The notes under the pieces are model-generated. The model saw only the letters and a program-made list of their open reading frames with translations, did not search any database and was not told the origin of the DNA. The position numbers and the translations under genes were made by a program. Below, in pieces: positions 1 through 5,338 of a DNA stretch of 8,788 bases (positions within the stretch are counted from its first letter, which is position 1; the number at the start of each line of letters is the position of its first letter). The DNA lies in NCBI GenBank assembly GCA_903919215.1, contig CAIXHI010000225.1, positions 1 through 8,788 of the forward strand. Reading direction: 5' to 3'. Source of the DNA: an uncultured Acidimicrobiaceae bacterium (GTDB lineage Bacteria; Actinomycetota; Acidimicrobiia; Acidimicrobiales; Ilumatobacteraceae).

Positions 1-1
1 C

Positions 2-1387
2 ACCACCCTGCTGTCCGCCCTCTGGGTGGGCGCGTGGGGGCTGCAACGGTGGGCGCCGTTCGCCCACGAACCGGCCGCCACGACGTGGCCGGAGAACATT
101 CACGACCTGGCGACGTTCGTCGAGCACGCCACCCAGCAGGAGTTCCTGCACGTGGTACGGGTCGAGTACATCGCTGACGATGCCGCATTCACCGCACGCG
201 TCGCTCCGCCAGAGGTGACCGAGGCAGACCGACATCTGGCTGCCACGCAGGATGCAGTGGGCCGCGCACTGGGGCTGTGGAATGGCGACGTTTCGACGCT
301 GGCCAGTAGCGCCGCAATGGACACGGCGCCGTCGTGGGCGCGCTGGTTGCGAACCCACGACGTGTTGGTGGTGAGGGCGTCCACGGCTGGCACGCACCTC
401 AACGCCTACCAGCGCACGCAGATCATCGTGCAGCTGACCGTCGCACTCGATGAGCAGCATCACCATCTGGTGCAACGCCGAATCGACAGCACCACCCGAC
501 AACAGTCCCAGGCGCTCGGAGCAATCGGAATCGGCCATGCCATCTGGGTGCACGATCTGTACTACGACCATCTCAGCCCCGAGGATCAAGCTGCCTACGG
601 CGACGACGCACAGGTCGGCCAGGAGGACTACGACGCGGCGGTCGCCAACATTCCCCCGGCGTTCAGTGCCTTGCGACTGGTGGGCCAGCACCTCGGACCG
701 ACATTCATCGTCTCCGTGCTGACATACGGCCACGCAGCCCTCGACGATGCGCTGGGCAGATACGCCCCGGTAGCACTCGACGAAGTGAGCCTGCCGATGC
801 ACAAGTTCTTCCGTCCCGACCACGCCGAGCACGTCGACGCCCCGCCGGTGCCGTGGCGGGCGACCGGCGAGTTCAGCACCCAAGCTGGTCCGTTCCTGGT
901 GTTCCTGATCGCCTCCAGTGGGATGGCGGCGAACGACGCACTCACTGCCTCGGACGGCTGGGGTAATGATGCCTACACCGTGTACCGCCTCGACGGACGC
1001 GTGTGCCTCGACCTGCACGTGGCGGCAGACACCACCGCCGACGCCAGCGATCTGGAACACGCGTTCAACGCGTGGGCCACGAAGCGTCCGGCCGAAGCAA
1101 CGGCTCTCGTTGGTCGCAACGGTAACGAGTTGTACGTGTCGGTCTGCGACCCAGGCACCAAGGTCGAGCAATCGATTCCCGATGCCGACACCATCGATCA
1201 GTACTTCGGCCGCAGCGACATGATCCGCCAGCAGATCAAGAACGGTGTGGGTGCTGGCACCGCCGAGTGCGTCGCCAGCACGTTCTTCGGTCGCTACTCG
1301 GTGCCCGATATGCGTTCGGGCGAACTCGACGTCGACGTCGGCGGCGAAGTGCAGACGATCATCGCCGGGTGCAAGTCGGCACAATAG
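2..1387 (+). CDS. Degenerate metallopeptidase-like membrane-anchored protein (5' partial)
   Basis: The reading frame is open to the first bases of the window, so the true start lies upstream and 461 residues are visible. A GTG at 26 is only an internal candidate. The first visible residues (TTLLSALWVGAWGL) are hydrophobic and look like the end of an N-terminal membrane anchor, which suggests an exported protein. The rest follows the order of an actinobacterial/Chloroflexi zinc-metallopeptidase-like family that I recall as HELTHALQDQHF, then EGDA, then a P-x-S-x-E-x-hhHP block, then GWGGDRY. Here these read VQLTVALDEQHH (visible residues 143-154), IGHA (177-180), ALDEVSLPMHKFF and GWGNDAY (319-325). 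Both zinc histidines and the catalytic glutamate of HExxH are absent, as is the Glu of EGDA, so the protein is probably catalytically dead. Its role may be binding, inhibition or scaffolding. The frame is intact, which argues against recent decay. The family link comes from memory of motifs; the exact function is unknown. Confidence 0.75.
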   Translation, partial: TTLLSALWVGAWGLQRWAPFAHEPAATTWPENIHDLATFVEHATQQEFLHVVRVEYIADDAAFTARVAPPEVTEADRHLAATQDAVGRALGLWNGDVSTLASSAAMDTAPSWARWLRTHDVLVVRASTAGTHLNAYQRTQIIVQLTVALDEQHHHLVQRRIDSTTRQQSQALGAIGIGHAIWVHDLYYDHLSPEDQAAYGDDAQVGQEDYDAAVANIPPAFSALRLVGQHLGPTFIVSVLTYGHAALDDALGRYAPVALDEVSLPMHKFFRPDHAEHVDAPPVPWRATGEFSTQAGPFLVFLIASSGMAANDALTASDGWGNDAYTVYRLDGRVCLDLHVAADTTADASDLEHAFNAWATKRPAEATALVGRNGNELYVSVCDPGTKVEQSIPDADTIDQYFGRSDMIRQQIKNGVGAGTAECVASTFFGRYSVPDMRSGELDVDVGGEVQTIIAGCKSAQ

Positions 1388-1392
1388 GCCAC

Positions 1393-1420
1393 TTGCCTTT
1401 TCGGATGTTGTATGTAACAT
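1393..1420 (+). promoter_or_regulatory. Promoter of the GntR-acyl-CoA dehydrogenase-kinase operon (leaderless)
   Basis: A TTGCCT -35-like box (1393-1398) is followed after 16 nt by TAACAT (1415-1420), which fits the actinobacterial -10 pattern TAnnnT. Only 7 nt separate this box from the GTG at 1428, and no Shine-Dalgarno sequence lies in between. Transcription would therefore start at or next to the start codon, giving a leaderless mRNA. This is inferred from spacing and motifs alone. Confidence 0.6.
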
Positions 1421-1422
1421 AC
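1410..1422. promoter_or_regulatory. Palindromic operator GTATGTAACATAC, probable GntR/FadR binding site
   Basis: This is a perfect inverted repeat with 6-bp arms (GTATGT/ACATAC) around a central A. It contains the GT...AC core typical of FadR-subfamily operators. It covers the predicted -10 box and ends 5 nt before the GTG of the GntR gene. A protein bound here would block RNA polymerase, so negative autoregulation of the whole operon is the simplest reading. Confidence 0.65.
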
Positions 1423-1427
1423 GAAAC

Positions 1428-2180
1428 GTGACTGCGGCGCGAGTAGGCCTCCCGAAACCGAAACTGACATTCGTGCCCTCCAGCGCTGATGTCGCGTCGG
1501 ACTACATCCGCACACTCGTGTTCACCGGTGTGTTGCGCGGCGGCAACAAGGTGCCGATCGAAGAGATCGCCCAGGTGCTGAACATCAGCCGCCAGCCCGT
1601 ACGCGAGGCGCTGATCGAGTTGTCGCACGACGGCCTGGTGCAGACCGACGGTCGCCGGGGAACGTTCGTCGCCGACTTCGGGCCGTCCACCATCCGCGAC
1701 CACTACGAGTTGTACGGATTGCTACAGAGCTTCGCTGTCCGCCGCGTCACGCAGGATCACGACCCGAACGTGCTGGCTGCGTTGCACGCCATCGAGGCCG
1801 AAGCGCGCTCCACGGTCGACGTCGCCGAGGTCACCCGCCTGGCGACCGAGTTCACCCGCGTCATCAACCGCTCAGCCGACAACACGCGCCTGCGCCTGGT
1901 GATCAAGACGATGACCCGCTTCACCCCCGGTGAGTACTACCTCAATAACATTCCCGACGCGCTCAAGCGCAGCCGCACCGGGTTGCGCGCCCAGTTGCGG
2001 GCGATCGAGGCGGGCGACCCCGACGCGGCGGCGGCCGTTTCGCTGAAGACCTGGCACACCACCGGCGAGGAGCTGATCAAGCACCTCCGCTCCACCGGCG
2101 TGTTCCCTGACCAACCACCCGCGACCACTCGCACCGCGACCACTCGCACCGCGACAACTCGCACCACTAACAGGAGCTGA
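1428..2180 (+). CDS. FadR-type GntR family transcriptional regulator
   Basis: This is a 250-residue DNA-binding regulator. Residues about 21-82 form the GntR winged helix-turn-helix; the core is EEIAQVLNISRQPVREALIELSHDGLV read in two parts at 45-71, with a wing ending GRRGTFV. Residues about 87-222 are all-helical, as in the FCD effector domain. The usual FCD metal ligands look mostly lost: the DxxFH-like position reads TEFTR (about 140-144), and only the late His (TWH, 210) is obvious. The frame is open further upstream, but the GTG at 1428 is chosen because it sits 7 nt after a -10 box and just behind a palindrome, and because upstream codons would overlap the previous gene. The C-terminus ends in three ATTRT repeats (232-246) outside the expected fold. 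It lies 2 nt before the dehydrogenase gene, so it is probably the local repressor, with a CoA ester or free acid as ligand by inference. Confidence 0.88.
   Translation: MTAARVGLPKPKLTFVPSSADVASDYIRTLVFTGVLRGGNKVPIEEIAQVLNISRQPVREALIELSHDGLVQTDGRRGTFVADFGPSTIRDHYELYGLLQSFAVRRVTQDHDPNVLAALHAIEAEARSTVDVAEVTRLATEFTRVINRSADNTRLRLVIKTMTRFTPGEYYLNNIPDALKRSRTGLRAQLRAIEAGDPDAAAAVSLKTWHTTGEELIKHLRSTGVFPDQPPATTRTATTRTATTRTTNRS
2121..2165 (+). repeat. Three tandem 15-bp repeats within the GntR gene
   Basis: The unit GCGACCACTCGCACC occurs at 2121-2135 and 2136-2150 without change, and at 2151-2165 with one C-to-A change. The unit is a multiple of 3, so copy-number change would alter the length of the ATTRT tail of the regulator without shifting the frame. 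It ends 17 bp before the next start codon. Confidence 0.95.
2172..2176 (+). promoter_or_regulatory. Ribosome binding site AGGAG of the dehydrogenase gene
   Basis: AGGAG lies 6 nt before the ATG at 2183 and inside the last codons of the GntR gene, whose TGA is at 2178-2180. This fixes the start and suggests translational coupling within one mRNA. Confidence 0.85.
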
Positions 2181-2182
2181 CC

Positions 2183-3490
2183 ATGGCCTTTGACTTCTCC
2201 GTCGAACCAGAATTTCAGGTTGATCTCGACTGGATCGACCAGTTCGTCCGCGAAGAGGTCGAACCAATCGACGCGCTCTTCCCCGGCCACGGGCTGATGT
2301 ACGACAAGCAGAACGAGGCCAGCCAGAAGCTGGTGCGTCCGCTCCAACAGCGCGTGCGTGAACGTGGACTGTGGGCGCTGCACCTGCCGCCAAACCTCGG
2401 CGGTACCGGCCTTGGCAACGTCAAGCTGGGTTTGGTCAACGAGATCCTCGGCCGCTCCTCGTTCGCACCCAGTGTGTTCGGTTGCCAGGCACCGGATTCG
2501 GGGAACGCCGAAATCATCGCCCACTACGGCACCGATGCACAGCGCGCCGAGTACCTGCAGCCCCTGCTCGACGGCAAGATCAGCAGCACCTACGCGATGA
2601 CCGAGCCGCAGGGTGGCGCCGACCCGATGAACTTCACCTGTGCCGCCGTGCGCGATGGCGAACAGTGGGTGATCAACGGCCAGAAGTGGTTCGCCTCGAA
2701 CTACAAGTACGCCAGCTTCATCATCGCCATGGTCATCACCGACCCGACGGTCGCGGTGCACCGCGGCGCTTCGATGATCCTGATCCCCAAGGGCACCCCC
2801 GGGATGAACCTCATCCGCAGCGTCGGTCTCTCCGACGACAGGCCCGGCGAGGGTTCACACGGCTACCTGCAGTTCACCGATTGCCGCGTACCGTTCGACA
2901 ATCTGCTCGGAGAAGTGGGCGGCGGCTTCAAGATCGCCCAGACCCGCCTCGGCGGTGGCCGCCTGCACCACGCGATGCGCACCGTCGCTGTGTGCAAGAA
3001 GGCGATCGACATGATGGGCGAGCGCATCGTCAGCCGCAAGACCAAGGGCGCTCCGCTCGCCGATCAGCAGTCGGTGCGTCACGCCTTCGCCGACAGCTGG
3101 ATCCAGCTCGAGCAGTTCCGGCTACAGGTGCTGCACGCCGCATGGCAGTGCGATCAACACGGCTACGACAAGTCGCGCGAGTACATCGCCGGCATCAAGG
3201 TGGCCACGCCGAAGGTGACGATGGACATCGCCTACCGCGCCCTGCAGTTGCACGGTGCGCTCGGCACCACCAACGAGATGCCCTTCGGGCAGATGCTGCT
3301 CGGCGGGGTGGCGCTCGGCCTGGCCGACGGCCCCACCGAGGTGCACAAGGACAACCTGGCCCGCAAGGTGCTCAAGAGCTACCGCCCGTCGAAGGACGAG
3401 CTGTTCCCCGACGGCCATTTGGTCTCGCGTCGCGCCGCTGCCCGCGAGAAGTTCGGCGACCTCGTCGAAGCTGAGCTCGGCGGCTGGTGA
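2183..3490 (+). CDS. Acyl-CoA dehydrogenase family protein, ACAD10/11 (LvaC) type
   Basis: This 435-residue flavoprotein has the full acyl-CoA dehydrogenase layout: N-terminal helical domain (about 1-130), beta domain (about 135-245) opening with the FAD motif YAMTEP (137-142), and C-terminal helical domain with RALQLHGALGT (352-362). APDSGN (103-108) recalls the APDTGN segment of ACAD10/11. Where classical short- and medium-chain enzymes have the catalytic Glu of the YEGT motif, this protein has LADGPTEVH, putting Asp at 382; ACAD11 reads ADGPDEVH there as I recall. That fits a subfamily acting with a kinase on 4-hydroxyacyl-CoA, where the dehydrogenase-like protein handles the phosphorylated intermediate and yields 3-hydroxyacyl-CoA for beta-oxidation. 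The kinase gene starts 10 nt downstream, which supports this. The mycobacterial FadE35/36 group is the other close comparison. Family assignment is strong; the substrate is inferred. Confidence 0.92.
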   Translation: MAFDFSVEPEFQVDLDWIDQFVREEVEPIDALFPGHGLMYDKQNEASQKLVRPLQQRVRERGLWALHLPPNLGGTGLGNVKLGLVNEILGRSSFAPSVFGCQAPDSGNAEIIAHYGTDAQRAEYLQPLLDGKISSTYAMTEPQGGADPMNFTCAAVRDGEQWVINGQKWFASNYKYASFIIAMVITDPTVAVHRGASMILIPKGTPGMNLIRSVGLSDDRPGEGSHGYLQFTDCRVPFDNLLGEVGGGFKIAQTRLGGGRLHHAMRTVAVCKKAIDMMGERIVSRKTKGAPLADQQSVRHAFADSWIQLEQFRLQVLHAAWQCDQHGYDKSREYIAGIKVATPKVTMDIAYRALQLHGALGTTNEMPFGQMLLGGVALGLADGPTEVHKDNLARKVLKSYRPSKDELFPDGHLVSRRAAAREKFGDLVEAELGGW

Positions 3491-3539
3491 GGACACAACC
3501 ATGAACGACGCACACACTCAGACCGAGGACAACACCATG
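3489..3539 (+). promoter_or_regulatory. Two near-identical ribosome binding site and start units for the kinase gene
   Basis: GAGGACACAACCATG (3489-3503) and GAGGACAACACCATG (3525-3539) match at 13 of 15 positions. Each places GAGG exactly 8 nt before an in-frame ATG, 36 nt apart. Either start could be used. The first overlaps the dehydrogenase stop region and would be coupled to it; the second gives MPDPTIDLARL, close to the conserved domain start. Confidence 0.7.
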
Positions 3540-4565
3540 CCCGACCCGACGATCGACCTCGCCCGCCTGGCGGCGTGGATGGACACCGTGAACCTTGGCG
3601 TCGGCGCCCCGATCAGCGCCCGCTACGTCAGCGGCGGCAGCCAGAACGAGATCTTCGAGATCCATCGCGGCGACTTCCACGCCGCACTGCGCAAACCCCC
3701 GGCGGGTGCGCCCGACAGCCGCAACGACGGCATCCTGCGCGAGTGGCGGATCACGGCCGCGCTGAACGGCACCGATGTGCCGCACACCGAGGCGTATGCC
3801 GTGTGCACCGACCCCACGGTGCTCGGCGGCACGTTCTACCTGATGGGCTGGGTGGACGGCTGGTCGCCGATGGGCGGCGGTATGCCCGAAGCCTTCATCA
3901 CCGATCGCGAGGCCAACCGCGGTCTGGCCTTCGAGCTGGTGCGCGGCGTGGCCGAAATGGCCAAGGTCGATTGGCAGGCCAAGGGTCTGTCCGACCTCGG
4001 CCGCCCGGACGGCTACCACGACCGCCAGGTTGAGCGCTGGATGCGGTTCTACGACAGGGTGAAGACCCGCGAGATCCCCGGGCTGGACGAGACCTCGGCA
4101 TGGTTGCAGAGCCATCGTCCGCTCGACTTCGTGCCCGGCATCATGCACGGCGACTATCAGTTCGCGAACGTGATGTACCGGCACACGAAGCCCAGCGAGT
4201 TGGCGGCGATCATCGACTGGGAGATGGGCACCATCGGCGACCCGAAGCTCGACCTCGCGTGGGTCGTGCAGATGTGGCCCGACAACGGCAAGCCGATGGA
4301 TCCCGGCAACTACATGGACCTCTCGCAGATGCCCACACGCGATGAGTTGCTGGCGTACTTCCACGAGATCTCCGGCCGCCAGGTCGACGACATGGACTAC
4401 TACATCGTCCTCGCCCGCTGGAAGCTGGGCATCGTGCTCGAGCAGAGCTACCAGCGTGTCGTGCTCGGGCACACCGACAACGACAAACTGGCGATGTTCG
4501 GTCCGCTGATCGTCGACCTCATCGGTCGCGCCGCCGAGCTGGCGAACACCTCCACCTACCGCTGA
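3501..4565 (+). CDS. APH-fold phosphotransferase, probable 4-hydroxyacyl-CoA kinase (LvaA/ACAD10-11 kinase type)
   Basis: The gene encodes 354 residues from the ATG at 3501, or 342 from the ATG at 3537; both have good ribosome sites. The fold is aminoglycoside-phosphotransferase/choline-kinase-like. GGSQNEIFEI resembles the nucleotide loop, and LRKPP (Lys65) follows as the likely ATP-binding lysine strand; an LR-x-PP pattern is typical of this subfamily. The catalytic loop is HGDYQFAN (His216, Asp218, Asn223) and the metal-binding loop IDWEMGTIGDPKLDLAW (Asp239). Antibiotic resistance is unlikely, because the gene is directly downstream of an ACAD10/11-type dehydrogenase and under one GntR regulator. 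In human ACAD10/11 and Pseudomonas LvaA the related kinase domain phosphorylates the 4-hydroxyl of a hydroxyacyl-CoA. The same cytoplasmic role is proposed here. The catalytic residues are seen in the sequence, while the substrate is inferred from family and neighbours. Confidence 0.9.
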   Translation: MNDAHTQTEDNTMPDPTIDLARLAAWMDTVNLGVGAPISARYVSGGSQNEIFEIHRGDFHAALRKPPAGAPDSRNDGILREWRITAALNGTDVPHTEAYAVCTDPTVLGGTFYLMGWVDGWSPMGGGMPEAFITDREANRGLAFELVRGVAEMAKVDWQAKGLSDLGRPDGYHDRQVERWMRFYDRVKTREIPGLDETSAWLQSHRPLDFVPGIMHGDYQFANVMYRHTKPSELAAIIDWEMGTIGDPKLDLAWVVQMWPDNGKPMDPGNYMDLSQMPTRDELLAYFHEISGRQVDDMDYYIVLARWKLGIVLEQSYQRVVLGHTDNDKLAMFGPLIVDLIGRAAELANTSTYR

Positions 4566-4571
4566 GCCTGC

Positions 4572-4598
4572 CGCTGACCGGGCGTCGCTCGGTCAGCG
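4572..4598. terminator. Bidirectional hairpin between convergent operons
   Basis: A 12-bp stem, CGCTGACCGGGC (4572-4583) pairing with GCTCGGTCAGCG (4587-4598), has one G-U pair and a 3-nt loop. It starts 7 nt after the kinase stop and covers the TGA (4593-4595) and last codon of the opposite-strand gene. There is no T tract on either side. Its position where two operons meet makes a shared terminator or transcription barrier the most likely role. Confidence 0.75.
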
Positions 4599-4931
4599 CA
4601 GCCGACCGAAGTCGAAGCTGATCAGCTTGGCGACATCCAGCGTCGTGTCATCGTCCGCGAGCGAACCGTGGACGATGACACCCTGGATCTCGAAGTAACT
4701 GACATGCTCGTCCCACACGCAGCACAGGTGTGGGTCGCGCTGCAGCTCGACCGCAACTGAGTCTCTGTCAGCGAACGTCAGGGCCAGTCGTCCGTTCGCG
4801 TACGACATGGCAGCGAGGGTGCCGACGGGCCATCCATCGGCATCGAGCGCGCCGACGACAACGTGCCCGCTGCGTTGTAAGAACGCGTCGATCTCGGGCT
4901 GGGTCATCGTGATGTCGCGCGTGGCACTCAT
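4593..4931 (-). CDS. PPOX-type split-barrel flavin/F420-binding protein, short
   Basis: This 112-residue protein begins like many pyridoxamine 5'-phosphate oxidase-related (PPOX/FDOR) proteins: MTQPEIDAFLQRSGHVVVGAL, here preceded by 8 residues, then DADGWPVGTLAAMSYANGRLALTF and RDPHLCCVWDE, the usual strand order of a split beta-barrel that binds FMN, F420 or haem. The ATG at 4931 is preferred over the one at 4907: it has AGAGGT 9 nt upstream and forms an ATGA overlap with the stop of the preceding gene. At 112 residues it is shorter than the common 130-150 of the family, and the C-terminus ends soon after the strand FEIQGVIVHGSLAD, so the last barrel elements may be missing or supplied by a partner. 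The next gene upstream also encodes a split barrel. Cofactor and substrate cannot be read from sequence. Confidence 0.82.
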   Translation of the reverse strand: MSATRDITMTQPEIDAFLQRSGHVVVGALDADGWPVGTLAAMSYANGRLALTFADRDSVAVELQRDPHLCCVWDEHVSYFEIQGVIVHGSLADDDTTLDVAKLISFDFGRLR

Positions 4932-5338
4932 GACGCGCCCACCTCTCGGACGCTGTCGATGGAGATGCGAAACACCATCCGCTTATCGCTCTCCAGCCGT
5001 GAACGAACCGTCTGCTTCACCTCGTCGGGTACATCGATCGCGGCCTGCCCGCCAGACTGCGTGCCGGCCACGAAGCCGTCGGCTGGGGCGGGCGCGGCTC
5101 GGCCGCGGATGGCCACCCCACGCGAGGTATCAGCCGGGTCGGCGACCACACAACACACCCGGTCGTCGGCCAGCAGGAACTGCGCCTTGGGTGCCTTGCG
5201 GTAGGTAGTGATCTCCAGTTGCCCGCCCTGGAACATGCCAGTCATTGGATAGCCGGTGGGCCTACCGTCCTTGCCGCGCACGAGCATGTAGATCACCACT
5301 GAACCGTCGACCGGCAACAAGCGGTGCGCAGAGGTCAC
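4928..5338 (-). CDS. PPOX-type split-barrel flavin/F420-binding protein
   Basis: The product has 136 residues from the GTG at 5338. The frame is open to 5542, but a longer start would run back through the membrane protein gene and give a low-complexity, unrelated N-terminus. The GTG overlaps the upstream TGA as GTGA, which supports this choice; only a weak GAGAA precedes it. RPTGYPMTGMFQGGQLEITTYRKAPKAQFLLADDRVCCVV is recognisable (in two parts) as the core of the PPOX/FDOR split barrel, with strands near residues 13-22, 26-32 and 38-43, and the K-x-x-x-L segment that follows. A later strand, GVAIRGRAAPAP, and a C-terminal helix plus strand (KRMVFRISIDSVREV) complete it. Its stop overlaps the next start as ATGA, so the two split-barrel proteins are probably made in equal amounts and could form a heterodimer. 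No signal peptide is seen; it should be cytoplasmic. The enzymatic reaction is unknown. Confidence 0.8.
   Translation of the reverse strand: MTSAHRLLPVDGSVVIYMLVRGKDGRPTGYPMTGMFQGGQLEITTYRKAPKAQFLLADDRVCCVVADPADTSRGVAIRGRAAPAPADGFVAGTQSGGQAAIDVPDEVKQTVRSRLESDKRMVFRISIDSVREVGAS

Noticed and set aside
1388..1409. Terminator after the first gene
   Set aside because: No stem-loop is visible in this short gap; the CTTTT run alone is not enough.
2121..2165. Possible CRISPR-like direct repeats
   Set aside because: The units are head-to-tail with no spacers and encode a repeated peptide in frame.
2371..3474. 367-codon plus-strand frame inside the dehydrogenase gene
   Set aside because: The product is Arg/Pro-rich and featureless; the overlapping frame encodes a full acyl-CoA dehydrogenase with a good ribosome site.
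3372..4472. 366-codon open frame on the minus strand opposite the kinase gene
   Set aside because: Translation is rich in His, Ala, Val and Arg without motifs, while the plus strand carries complete kinase motifs; this is a high-GC shadow.
3501..4565. Aminoglycoside resistance gene
   Set aside because: The APH fold is shared by many kinases; the position behind an ACAD10/11-type dehydrogenase and the LRKPP segment point to hydroxyacyl-CoA metabolism.
4593..5338. The two PPOX-type genes as one frameshifted gene
   Set aside because: Each has its own N-terminal barrel strands, and the second has a clear ribosome site with an ATGA overlap, so they are two tandem genes.
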